Origin: Cryptobacterium curtum DSM 15641
Lineage (GTDB): Bacteria > Actinomycetota > Coriobacteriia > Coriobacteriales > Eggerthellaceae
Direction of reading: 5' to 3'
NCBI RefSeq assembly: GCF_000023845.1
Contig: NC_013170.1
Location: 930,001-994,000 of the forward strand
DNA length: 64,000 nt
Shown: piece after piece, positions 32,339-41,158 of the stretch
Layout of the letters: every line of letters starts with the position of its first letter
Position numbering within the stretch: position 1 is the first letter of the stretch
Notes under the pieces: model-generated
Told to the model about the DNA's origin: nothing
The model's input: only the letters and a program-made list of their open reading frames with translations
The model's database searches: none
Made by a program: the position numbers and the translations under genes

Positions 32339-34675
32339 TTAGAGCATGCTTGCTGGATCGATATCAACCGCAACAGACAATTCATGCATTGCGCGCCGCG
32401 ATCGAAACACCGGTGTAAGCACCCGCGCGATATCTGCAGTAGCTGGTGCTTTTACCGTAATGTGATAGCGCCACGAACCACGCAGGCGCGAAAGTACACA
32501 CGGTGTTGGCGCCAGTATGGTCCAATCGCCTTGCGTATGTTCATCGATAGCATCTGTCATGCGACGATATAGCTCGCCTGCTTCACGCCGCACAGCAGCC
32601 TCGTCACGACCCCACACCAGCACATCGGCAAGACGAACAAATGGCGGATACCCCAGCGATTTTCGGCTTTCAAGTTCGTGGTTAAGCCATGACGTGCGAT
32701 CATAGTGAGCTGCCGCCTGAATAGCGATTGACGTGGCACTATAAGTCTGCACGATAACGCGACCAGGCAACTGCGCGCGACCCGAACGACCTGCTACCTG
32801 TTCAATCAAATCGAATGTACGCTCAGCGCTGCGGAAATCGGGTAGGCGCAATTGCGTATCGGCGTTGATAACACCGACAAGCGTCACATCATCAAAGTCG
32901 AGTCCCTTGGCAATCATCTGAGTACCTAAAAGTACCGCAGCGTCGGCAGCAGCAAATTCCTCAAGCAGCTTTTGATGCGCCCCTTTGCGTGCGGTCGTAT
33001 CGGCATCCATCCGCACGATATGCGCATCAACATCGGAAAAGCCGGCAAGTATGCTAGCAAGTTCAGCTTCAACCCGCTGCGTACCTGCCCCGAAGCGCTT
33101 GAGATAGGGGCTGCCACACTGCGGACAGACAGCGGGCGTTGTCATGTGAAAACCGCAGTGATGACACATGAGTACATTGCCCTTTTCATGAAAGGTCAAC
33201 GAGGTTGAACAGCTAGGACACTGAGGTACAAAGCCACATGCGCGACACAGGACAAACTGCGCAAACCCACGTTGATTGAGCATGAGCACCGCTTTGTTCC
33301 CCGCTGTAAGTGTTTCGCGCAAAGCCTGCTGCAAACGATGCGAAAACATGGATCGACTTCCCGCAGAAAATTCGTGTGCCATGTCAACAACTTCAATAGA
33401 AGGCAGAGGCTTGCCATTGGCTCGTTCGGGCAGTTCAACGGCCGTCCAGGTAGGATCATGCTGAACGCGAAAGATCGCCTCAATAGAAGGGGTCGCCGAC
33501 CCAAGCACCAGCGCTGCACCCCGCTCGCGCGCCATCCATGCCGCAACATCACGCGTCACGTAGCGTGGGGCACTATCCTGTTTGTAGGAAGCCTCATGTT
33601 CTTCATCGATAACAATAAGCCCCAAATCGGCAACAGGCGCAAACAGCGCGCTGCGTGCACCCACAATCACACGGGCTTCACCCGAACGGATGAAATCCCA
33701 TTGATCGAAACGTTCTCCTGTCCCCATCCGTGAATGAAGCACGGCAACCATGTCGCCAAAGCGCCCGCGAAACCGCGCAACCGTTTGCGGAGTAAGCGAT
33801 ATTTCAGGAACAAGCACAATAGCACTACGACCCGATCGCACCACTTCTTCAATGGCACGCAAATAGACCTCGGTTTTGCCCGAACCCGTTACCCCATCGA
33901 CAAGCACTACCTGCCCACTGTGCGCTTGAAAAGCCTTCGATATTGCAGCAACCGCACGTTGCTGACCCGGCGTTAGATGAGGCTTATGGGCCGCATCAAG
34001 AGTACACAATCCATAGTCGCAGCCAGATGTTGGTGTGTTTGAAACGCTTGTACCACGCATGCGTCGGCGAGAAAAAATTTCAATAACGCCCTTTGTTGCA
34101 AGCGATCGCAGTGTGGCAGAAACCGATCCATATTCAGCACGCAGATCAGCTACCCGCAGTTCACCAGCATCCAGTGCTGCAATAATAGCGCGCTGCTTGA
34201 CTGCCTGCTTACGCGGGTGAAATTCACGCGCACCCACTGCTAAGCGCACCCAGCGATCGTCAACCTTACCAACCGACGCATCACGAAGATACCAGCCGTC
34301 GCGCCCGTGCACCATGCGCGGCACACCACCCGGCGGCGTAAAGAGACGTACGCAACTGGCAAGCGGTGCAATATAGTGCTGAGCAAGAAATTGGGCACAA
34401 GCGGCCGACTCGCGCGGAAAGAGCGAACGACCAAGCAGGCGCGTGATTGGTTTTACTTTATGAGAATCACACCCAAGGGCCTCTTCTACTGCCTCAGGTG
34501 CAAGCTCATCAAGCGACAGCATCTTCATCACGAAACCAACAGCAGATCGCCCCCCAAAGGGAACAAGGACTGGTGAACCTACTTCAATATCGCCCAAATC
34601 GGAATGCGCGGCATACACATACGAACCCTCAAGGGCTTGAGTGGGAATATCAAGCACAACCTGCGCGAATTTCAT
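32339..34675 (-). CDS. priA: Primosomal replication-restart helicase PriA
   Basis: About 778 residues. An N-terminal DNA-binding part (VLDIPTQALEGSYVYA; LVPFGGRSAVGFVM) is followed by the SF2 helicase core (Walker A GVTGSGKTEVYL, motif II IVIDEEHEASYKQ, motif III LGSATPS, late motif QVAGRSGR). The zinc-binding insert has paired cysteines (CRACGFVPQCPSC, CHHCGF, CPQCGSPYL). PriA restarts stalled forks by loading DnaB. The start is uncertain: ATG 34675 matches the family N terminus but has no strong Shine-Dalgarno; 34699 and 34714 are alternatives. It lies 58 bases or less after metK. Confidence 0.94.
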   Translation of the reverse strand: MKFAQVVLDIPTQALEGSYVYAAHSDLGDIEVGSPVLVPFGGRSAVGFVMKMLSLDELAPEAVEEALGCDSHKVKPITRLLGRSLFPRESAACAQFLAQHYIAPLASCVRLFTPPGGVPRMVHGRDGWYLRDASVGKVDDRWVRLAVGAREFHPRKQAVKQRAIIAALDAGELRVADLRAEYGSVSATLRSLATKGVIEIFSRRRMRGTSVSNTPTSGCDYGLCTLDAAHKPHLTPGQQRAVAAISKAFQAHSGQVVLVDGVTGSGKTEVYLRAIEEVVRSGRSAIVLVPEISLTPQTVARFRGRFGDMVAVLHSRMGTGERFDQWDFIRSGEARVIVGARSALFAPVADLGLIVIDEEHEASYKQDSAPRYVTRDVAAWMARERGAALVLGSATPSIEAIFRVQHDPTWTAVELPERANGKPLPSIEVVDMAHEFSAGSRSMFSHRLQQALRETLTAGNKAVLMLNQRGFAQFVLCRACGFVPQCPSCSTSLTFHEKGNVLMCHHCGFHMTTPAVCPQCGSPYLKRFGAGTQRVEAELASILAGFSDVDAHIVRMDADTTARKGAHQKLLEEFAAADAAVLLGTQMIAKGLDFDDVTLVGVINADTQLRLPDFRSAERTFDLIEQVAGRSGRAQLPGRVIVQTYSATSIAIQAAAHYDRTSWLNHELESRKSLGYPPFVRLADVLVWGRDEAAVRREAGELYRRMTDAIDEHTQGDWTILAPTPCVLSRLRGSWRYHITVKAPATADIARVLTPVFRSRRAMHELSVAVDIDPASML

Positions 34676-34733
34676 GCAGGACACTGTTGAAGCTTCCATG
34701 CGACAACCAACCACTTACTAGTCGGCTCGTATT

Positions 34734-36002
34734 CTATAATCCGCAGGCAGCGCGCAATTCGTCAACTTTGTCGGTACGCTCCCAAGTAAACTCGGGGAGT
34801 TCGCGGCCAAAATGACCGTACGCACTCGTCTTGCGGAATATCGGACGACGTAAGTCAAGCGCGTCAATAATTGCTGCCGGTCGCAGATCGAATACCGTAT
34901 TAACTGCCCGTTCAATAGTGGATACCGGTACCGTGTTGGTTCCCTTTGTGTCCACATACACCGACAGAGGATTTGCCACCCCAATCGCATACGAAAGTTC
35001 GATCTCGCAAGCATCAGCAAGACCAGCTGCCACGATATTTTTTGCCACCCAGCGCGCTGCATATGCAGCAGAGCGATCAACCTTCGTGCAATCCTTGCCA
35101 GAAAACGCACCGCCACCATGTCGCCCGCGTCCACCGTAGGTATCAACAATAATCTTGCGGCCGGTAAGACCCGTGTCACCCATGGGACCCCCTACCACAA
35201 AGCGGCCCGTGGGGTTGACGAATATCTCAGCGCCATCCCAGGCAACCCCTTCAGCAGCAAAAACAGGTTCGATAACCCACTTGATAAGATCGGCTTTAAT
35301 CTCAGCCGTTGTCTTTTCCGGTGCATGCTGCGTGGAGATAAGTACTTTTTCTACACGCACTGGCTTATCGTCTTCATAGCGCACTGAAACCTGCGTCTTC
35401 CCATCGGGACGCAGATATGGAAGCGTTGCATTCTTACGCACCGCTGTCAGCCGTTCGGCAAGACGATGAGCCAAATATATCGGCATTGGCATAAGCGTGC
35501 TTGTTTCGTTGCACGCATACCCAAACATGACGCCCTGATCGCCGGCACCGATGCGCTCATACGGGTCATCAGCATCTGCCTGTCCGTTTTGTACTTCATA
35601 GGATTCATCCACACCCGCAGCAATATCGGCTGATTGCGCATGAATGTAATTTGATACCGCACAGGTACGTGCGTTAAATCCAAAGTCATCGCTTGTATAG
35701 CCAATGTCTTCGACCACATCACGCACGATGCCTTCAACGTCAACATAGGCCTGTGTGCGCACTTCACCCATGACCGTAATAATGCCGGTCGTAGTAAATG
35801 TTTCCACGGCGGTACGTACAGCAGAAACATCCGCCGCTGATCCATCAGGTGCTACATATCCTACCTTGGCCAGCTCGGCTTCGCGCGTGAGGATGGCATC
35901 AAGGATGGCATCCGATATCTGATCGCACATTTTATCGGGATGACCCTCGGTCACAGATTCGCTGGTAAACAGGTACGAGGAATGTTCCTCACGATTCTCC
36001 AT
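34734..36002 (-). CDS. metK: S-adenosylmethionine synthetase
   Basis: 422 residues. Motifs are [67 protein letters not shown] (ATP/phosphate loop) and [16 protein letters not shown]. It makes SAM from methionine and ATP in the cytoplasm. GAAGGAG precedes the ATG. It is divergent from the ATP-grasp-like gene and likely co-transcribed with priA downstream. No SAM riboswitch fits in the 111-base upstream gap. A few residues longer than most (380-400). Confidence 0.97.
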   Translation of the reverse strand: MENREEHSSYLFTSESVTEGHPDKMCDQISDAILDAILTREAELAKVGYVAPDGSAADVSAVRTAVETFTTTGIITVMGEVRTQAYVDVEGIVRDVVEDIGYTSDDFGFNARTCAVSNYIHAQSADIAAGVDESYEVQNGQADADDPYERIGAGDQGVMFGYACNETSTLMPMPIYLAHRLAERLTAVRKNATLPYLRPDGKTQVSVRYEDDKPVRVEKVLISTQHAPEKTTAEIKADLIKWVIEPVFAAEGVAWDGAEIFVNPTGRFVVGGPMGDTGLTGRKIIVDTYGGRGRHGGGAFSGKDCTKVDRSAAYAARWVAKNIVAAGLADACEIELSYAIGVANPLSVYVDTKGTNTVPVSTIERAVNTVFDLRPAAIIDALDLRRPIFRKTSAYGHFGRELPEFTWERTDKVDELRAACGL

Positions 36003-36113
36003 AGTGTTGCTCCTTCATAAAAGCACCCCTCTACCGTAGCGCAGCGGGGAAATGTTTCTTGGCAATGATACACTTTAATACCAGTGATAATTCCCTATTT
36101 CGGAGACGACGGT

Positions 36114-37487
36114 ATGACTCAAAACGCAAATTACACACGCGAGTATTTGAACATTATTGATGCACTTGATGGCGATTTACCTGGTCGGCGGGCAGCGCAT
36201 GCGTATATGGACAGTTCAACCGCTATCGTTCATGGAACGCATGTTGTTTCGTCGTACGTCCCGCGCCTCTTCGATCGAGAAACGTATGATGCCTTCAAGA
36301 ACATCTCTGAAACAACGTATTCCATCTGCTGCAAGATCATGCAGCGCTACCTTGACGATGCCTCATATCGATCGATTTTCGATTATGATCCGCGCCTCGT
36401 TGATCTGATTCTTCTGCCGCGCGGCTACGACGCACTACTCCCCTTCATGCGCGCTGATATCTTCCTTAACGAAGATGACCTTTCCTTTGGTTTCTGTGAA
36501 CTCAATGCCGATGGATCAAGTGGCATGAATGAAGATCGTGAACTCAATAATTCCTTCACCGCATCGCCCGCATTGGCCCGTTTTAAACAATCTCATCAGG
36601 TGCAATCAAGCAATTTATTTGACACCTGGGTCGATGAATTCATGCGTATTTATACTTCGTTTGACCATGCGATTGCCCATCCGCGCGTGGCAATTGTCGA
36701 TATATTTGATAACGCTATCACCGAGGAATTTAAGGTCTTTTGCCAAACGTTTGCCCGTCACGGAGTGGATGCCTTCATGGTTGATGCACGCGAGCTTACC
36801 TACGATGGAACACACCTTCGCGATAAACAGGGCGCGCGCATTGATGCCATCTGGCGTCGAATCGTTACCAATGATGTTCTTGCGTATTGGGATGACGTGC
36901 AGCCACTTATTAATGCTGTGGCTGATGAAAACGTGGCGCTCATCGGCAGTTTTGCGGGACATATTGTCCACGACAAGCAGATATTCGATGCCATGCACCA
37001 CCCATCAACCCAGGCATTTCTTACCACCGATGAAATCGCTCTTATTCAGGCTGGCGTTCCCCAAACTAAGTTCCTCGATGCAAGTCAGATTGACTTGAAT
37101 GCCGTTATCGCCCAAAAAGACAAATGGATTATCAAGCCCACTGACAGCTATGGCGCACGCGATGTGTACGCGGGAAACATGTATTCATCCGAAGACTGGC
37201 AGGCCATTGTCAACCGTTTTGCCAACGGAGCAGCAGGTGCCCCCTTCTTGGTGCAGACCTATAACATGCCCTTTAAAACCGAGTTAATTCCACCCTGTTA
37301 CGATATTTCGGCACGCGAAGATGACCAGGTTCCCCGCCAAACGACCTTCTACAACAATCTGAATGGCCTCTATGTATACAACGGAACATTTGCGGGTATC
37401 TTTAGTCGATTAGGACCCCAGCCGGTTATTAGCGAACCTTTAGGTGATCTCACCAGTGCCACTATGTGGGTTGACTGCAACCTCTAA
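36114..37487 (+). CDS. ATP-grasp-like protein, glutathionylspermidine-synthase-like (unassigned)
   Basis: 457 residues from ATG 36114 (GGAG eight bases upstream). I do not recognise a named family with certainty. FGFCELNADGSSGMNEDREL resembles the acidic loop of glutathionylspermidine-synthase-like, circularly permuted ATP-grasp enzymes. RVAIVDIF...VDARELTYD, then RIDAIWRRIV resembles their pre-ATP-grasp part. KWIIKPTDSYGARDVYAG looks like the nucleotide-binding lysine and glycine loop, with PFLVQTYNMP as its partner strand. Carboxylate-amine ligation is therefore plausible, but the substrate is unknown. First of four closely spaced plus-strand genes (31-base gap to DUF1461). Confidence 0.65.
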   Translation: MTQNANYTREYLNIIDALDGDLPGRRAAHAYMDSSTAIVHGTHVVSSYVPRLFDRETYDAFKNISETTYSICCKIMQRYLDDASYRSIFDYDPRLVDLILLPRGYDALLPFMRADIFLNEDDLSFGFCELNADGSSGMNEDRELNNSFTASPALARFKQSHQVQSSNLFDTWVDEFMRIYTSFDHAIAHPRVAIVDIFDNAITEEFKVFCQTFARHGVDAFMVDARELTYDGTHLRDKQGARIDAIWRRIVTNDVLAYWDDVQPLINAVADENVALIGSFAGHIVHDKQIFDAMHHPSTQAFLTTDEIALIQAGVPQTKFLDASQIDLNAVIAQKDKWIIKPTDSYGARDVYAGNMYSSEDWQAIVNRFANGAAGAPFLVQTYNMPFKTELIPPCYDISAREDDQVPRQTTFYNNLNGLYVYNGTFAGIFSRLGPQPVISEPLGDLTSATMWVDCNL

Positions 37488-37518
37488 TGCCATCTCTCAG
37501 ACCTGAAGGTAAACGTTG

Positions 37519-38493
37519 ATGAAGACGTCCATACCGTCTCGTGATCCGTCTCGTGATACATGTCAGAACGCGCAGATAAAGAACCACCTGCCACAACCAG
37601 GTTTATCTATCGGTTGGACAGCCCTTGCGGGTATCGCTTCGCTGTTGCTTGCTAGTTCGCTTTTTGCCAGCGGTTTTATCGTCTGTACCCTGCGACCAGT
37701 AAGCGCACTGCTGGCAGACCACACCATTGATGCCCCTTCATCGCCGTATGATCACGATAGCTTGGTGGATATGGCGCTCGCCACGCGTGACTACACCCTT
37801 TCGCCACCCTGGGTGCCACTGGATACCACGTCAGAGGCGGGCGGTAAAGCCGAACAGGCACTTGCACGCATTATCATGGACCACGCACGCGCAAGTTCAC
37901 AAGGAAACGATGTGCGCAGTCGCATTATTGCCGAGCGCATTCATGAAGCATATGAAGCCGTTGAAGAAAAGAGCATTTCATCTGGCGCAGCATCAACAGC
38001 AACAACGACGGCAACAACGATGGCAACCACCACTAACGACTGGGCATATGTATGTGTCTTGGGGGATTTGGATGCATCAGTAGCTCTTGATAGCGCATCA
38101 TTGGCGCACTTAGCCGACTGCAACCGTTTAATCAATGCGGCACTTGGCTGGATTGCCGCATCTGCCGTTGGGACAATCGTTTGCCTCGTGACGCTACGCC
38201 ATCATCGTCGCCTACTGGCGTGGGCATGTATGTGTGCACCCCTGCTTCTGATTGTCCTGCTTGCCCTGTGCGCACTTTGGGCTAGCATCGATTTCGTTGG
38301 TTTTTTCAGTGCCTTCCACCGGCTCTTCTTCCCCCAAGGCAATTGGGCATTTCCCGCTCAAAGCCTTCTTATCACCATGCTTCCCGAGGGATTTTGGATG
38401 GGCATGGCTATCCTCTGGTTGGCGGTAAGCGCACTGACCTGTATGATTTCACTAGTTGTGGGACGTCATCTTCTGACGACAAACGCACGCTAA
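37519..38493 (+). CDS. DUF1461/TIGR01906-type integral membrane protein
   Basis: 324 residues. One N-terminal membrane helix (TALAGIASLLLASSLFASGF) is followed by an outer domain with SLVDMALATRDYTL, the family's signature region, then a Thr/Ala-rich stretch (STATTTATTMATTT) and three further helices (AALGWIAASAVGTIVCLVT-like; LLLIVLLALCALWASI; WMGMAILWLAVSAL). The function of the family is unknown. An exact 12-base tandem duplication at 37534-37557 gives PSRDPSRD near the N terminus. The ATG at 37519 is preferred over TTG 37516; AAGGT is upstream. Confidence 0.75.
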   Translation: MKTSIPSRDPSRDTCQNAQIKNHLPQPGLSIGWTALAGIASLLLASSLFASGFIVCTLRPVSALLADHTIDAPSSPYDHDSLVDMALATRDYTLSPPWVPLDTTSEAGGKAEQALARIIMDHARASSQGNDVRSRIIAERIHEAYEAVEEKSISSGAASTATTTATTMATTTNDWAYVCVLGDLDASVALDSASLAHLADCNRLINAALGWIAASAVGTIVCLVTLRHHRRLLAWACMCAPLLLIVLLALCALWASIDFVGFFSAFHRLFFPQGNWAFPAQSLLITMLPEGFWMGMAILWLAVSALTCMISLVVGRHLLTTNAR

Positions 38494-38533
38494 AGTAGAC
38501 GTGCCCTCCCATCTGGAACTGAGAAGGACTATC

Positions 38534-40030
38534 ATGACCGATCATCGCGATGTACGCGTTCGTTTTGCCCCCTCTCCAACGGGCAAATTGCATATTGGCG
38601 GCGCTCGTACTGCCATCGATAACTGGGCATTTGCACGCTCACAAGGTGGCACATTTATTTTGCGCATCGAAGACACCGACCCCGAACGGTCTACGGAAGA
38701 AAATACGCAGATCATCCTGCGTGCGCTCCGATGGCTCGGACTTGATTGGGATGAAGGCCCGGAAGTAGGCGGCGCATACGGCCCCTACACGCAAACCGAA
38801 CGGCTTGATACCTATCGTGAAGCCCTCGAAAAACTCAAAGCAGCCGGAAAGGTGTACCCGTGCTTTTGCACTAAAGAAGAACTCGACGCAAAGCGGCATG
38901 CCGCAGAGGTTTCCGGGGAAGCGTATGCGGGCTACGATCGCACCTGCCGCCATCTGAGTGCTGACGAGGCGCACAGGCGCATAGCGGCTGGCGAAGAGCA
39001 TGTCTGGCGCTTGAAGGTGCCTGAAGATCACCCTGCTATCACCTTCGACGATGCTGTCTATGGACCGATGAGTTTTCCCCTTGAAGCAATGGATGACATG
39101 ATCCTTGTGCGCAGCGACGGCACACCCACCTACAACTTTGCGGTGGTCTGCGACGACGCCAATATGCGCATCAGTCATGTTATTCGCGGAGACGACCACC
39201 TATCCAATACGCCGCGTCAAATATTGATCTACGAAGCGCTTGGTTATCCGATACCGTCTTTTGCGCATCTTCCTATGATCTTAGGAGCAGACGGCAAGAA
39301 GCTCTCAAAGCGCCATGGTGCCACCAGCGTTGAAGAATACCGCGATGCGGGAATTACCTCCGATGCGTTGGTGAACTTTTTAGCACTGCTTGGCTGGTCA
39401 CTTGATGGGGAAACCACGATTATTCCCCGCGATGTGCTCTGTCGCGAATTTAGTCTTGAGCGCATTACGAAAAAAGATGCCATCTTTGACGAAACAAAAC
39501 TCGAATGGATGAATGGACAATACATTCAACACATGGGGGCACAAGCTTGGGTTGATGCCGCGCGCCCCTGGCTCGTAGCTGCTGGTGCTGATGAGGCGCT
39601 TATCGACACAAATCGTGATTGGTTTGAACGCATCTATCCGCTTATTGCCGAACGCCTGACGCGACTCTCTGACATTCCCGAAAAGCTTTCGTATCTTTTC
39701 TGGGGACCAGCCGTTCACCTCGATGAAAAGAGTGTGCAGAAGGTTCTGTTAAAAGAAGGTGCCCGTGCCGACGAAGCACTCCAGGCAACGCGTGCAGTCC
39801 TAGCAGATGAGGCCATCCCATGGACGTATGAGACGCTTCAAAATACCTGTCGGGCTCTCTGTGAACCACTCGATATAAAGCCAAAGTTTTTATTCCAACC
39901 GCTGCGTGTTGCTGTCTGTGGGAATATGGTTTCACCACCTTTGTTTGAAAGTATCGAGCTGCTCAAGCGCGCCGATATACTTGCCCGTATCGACACAACG
40001 CTCGCAGAGGTTTTCGAAAGCAAACAGTAG
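38534..40030 (+). CDS. gltX: Glutamyl-tRNA synthetase
   Basis: 498 residues from ATG 38534 with GAGAAGGA five bases upstream. Class I signature RFAPSPTGKLHIGGARTA (HIGH box), ILRIEDTDPERSTEE, HVIRGDDHLSNTPRQ and the KMSKS-equivalent KKLSKRHGATSVEEY are all present. It charges tRNA-Glu, and possibly tRNA-Gln as well if a GatCAB amidotransferase exists. Gaps to DUF1461 (40 bases) and the following ferredoxin (9 bases) suggest one transcript. Confidence 0.97.
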   Translation: MTDHRDVRVRFAPSPTGKLHIGGARTAIDNWAFARSQGGTFILRIEDTDPERSTEENTQIILRALRWLGLDWDEGPEVGGAYGPYTQTERLDTYREALEKLKAAGKVYPCFCTKEELDAKRHAAEVSGEAYAGYDRTCRHLSADEAHRRIAAGEEHVWRLKVPEDHPAITFDDAVYGPMSFPLEAMDDMILVRSDGTPTYNFAVVCDDANMRISHVIRGDDHLSNTPRQILIYEALGYPIPSFAHLPMILGADGKKLSKRHGATSVEEYRDAGITSDALVNFLALLGWSLDGETTIIPRDVLCREFSLERITKKDAIFDETKLEWMNGQYIQHMGAQAWVDAARPWLVAAGADEALIDTNRDWFERIYPLIAERLTRLSDIPEKLSYLFWGPAVHLDEKSVQKVLLKEGARADEALQATRAVLADEAIPWTYETLQNTCRALCEPLDIKPKFLFQPLRVAVCGNMVSPPLFESIELLKRADILARIDTTLAEVFESKQ

Positions 40031-40039
40031 GACACGCGC

Positions 40040-41158
40040 ATGGCAGATAAAACAGCAAAGCCGCGCGCTAAAGTAGTTGTTGTGCAGGAGTACTGCACCC
40101 ATGCCGCTGGATCAGACTGTCTGCGTTGTACGCATATATGCCCTCATGACGCCATTGATCTACCCGAGCTGCCGGGCGTACCGCACGTCGATATAGACCG
40201 CTGCAACGGCTGTGGTGTCTGCTTTGGTATCTGTGACACCTTTGCTTCAACCCATCTTACTATGGCGGATCTGCATGCGCGCATTCGCAGAATTGCCACG
40301 TCAGGTCGACGAGCGTACCTGACCTGTCGCGAGAATATTTTCCCGGAGCTTAACATCGACACGAATGTCGTTGTGCTCCCCTGCCTATCTATGGTCCCTC
40401 CCGAACTATGGACGCTCCTTTTAGCCGAAAACATACGCGTGTCGGTGGCCTGCGATCTCAAATACTGTGAAGATTGCCAACGCGCGGGAGATATCGGCGG
40501 CACGCTCTTTCCGCGCGCTATCGAAATGGCTGAAGAACGCACGGGCGGTAGCGTGAAATTTTCATACCGCATTCCTGAAAAGCAAAAGCTTATCGACAAG
40601 TATGCCAAAAGCACCCAAGCGACTGATCGCCGAGGAGCATTTACCGATTTAGCTGCCGATTTTGGCGAGATTGCCAGCGGAAAACGGCGACTGCGCAACA
40701 GCCAGGTATTAGCCGATTACTACGCCAAAAAAGAACGACAGAGGGCGATTGCACGACTCAATCTTGTCGACGAAGAAGCCTTCCCAACACTGACCCCCGA
40801 AGGTTTTATACGGCACCTGATGATGCCCCGGCGCAAGATGCTTCTTGAAGCAATAAGCCGCCAAGAAGATATAGCCGACAACATAGAGATTGCCCTTTCC
40901 GTTACGGATACAACGCTCTGCCGTGGATCGGGCGAATGTGTCCGTCTCTGCCCCACTGGAGCGCGCAGGTTTGCGCAGGACGATAGCGATAGTAGTTCTG
41001 ATGGTACTGGTAATGCTGATGGTGATGGCACCCCTGTCGTTGATGCAACACTTTGTATTGGCTGCGGCATCTGTGTTGATAGCTGCCCTGAAGCGGCAGT
41101 GTCACTTGTGCCCGTTACCGGTCGCGTGTGGCTTGAAGGCATCGAGCAGTCGGATTAA
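40040..41158 (+). CDS. Four-cluster ferredoxin-like protein with a central Cys domain
   Basis: 372 residues, no membrane segments. The N terminus has two cluster sites (CTHAAGSDCLRCTHICP and CNGCGVCFGICD). A central domain (AYLTCREN, VVVLPCLSMVPPELWTLLLA, VACDLKYCEDCQ) recalls the MvhD/HdrA-associated iron-sulfur subunit, but only loosely. The C terminus has two more sites (CRGSGECVRLCPTGA and CIGCGICVDSCPEAA) flanking an Asp/Ser/Gly-rich spacer (DDSDSSSDGTGNADGDG). It is probably an electron-transfer hub; partners are not visible here. It starts 9 bases after gltX and its stop shares TTAA with the convergent mfd stop. Confidence 0.75.
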   Translation: MADKTAKPRAKVVVVQEYCTHAAGSDCLRCTHICPHDAIDLPELPGVPHVDIDRCNGCGVCFGICDTFASTHLTMADLHARIRRIATSGRRAYLTCRENIFPELNIDTNVVVLPCLSMVPPELWTLLLAENIRVSVACDLKYCEDCQRAGDIGGTLFPRAIEMAEERTGGSVKFSYRIPEKQKLIDKYAKSTQATDRRGAFTDLAADFGEIASGKRRLRNSQVLADYYAKKERQRAIARLNLVDEEAFPTLTPEGFIRHLMMPRRKMLLEAISRQEDIADNIEIALSVTDTTLCRGSGECVRLCPTGARRFAQDDSDSSSDGTGNADGDGTPVVDATLCIGCGICVDSCPEAAVSLVPVTGRVWLEGIEQSD

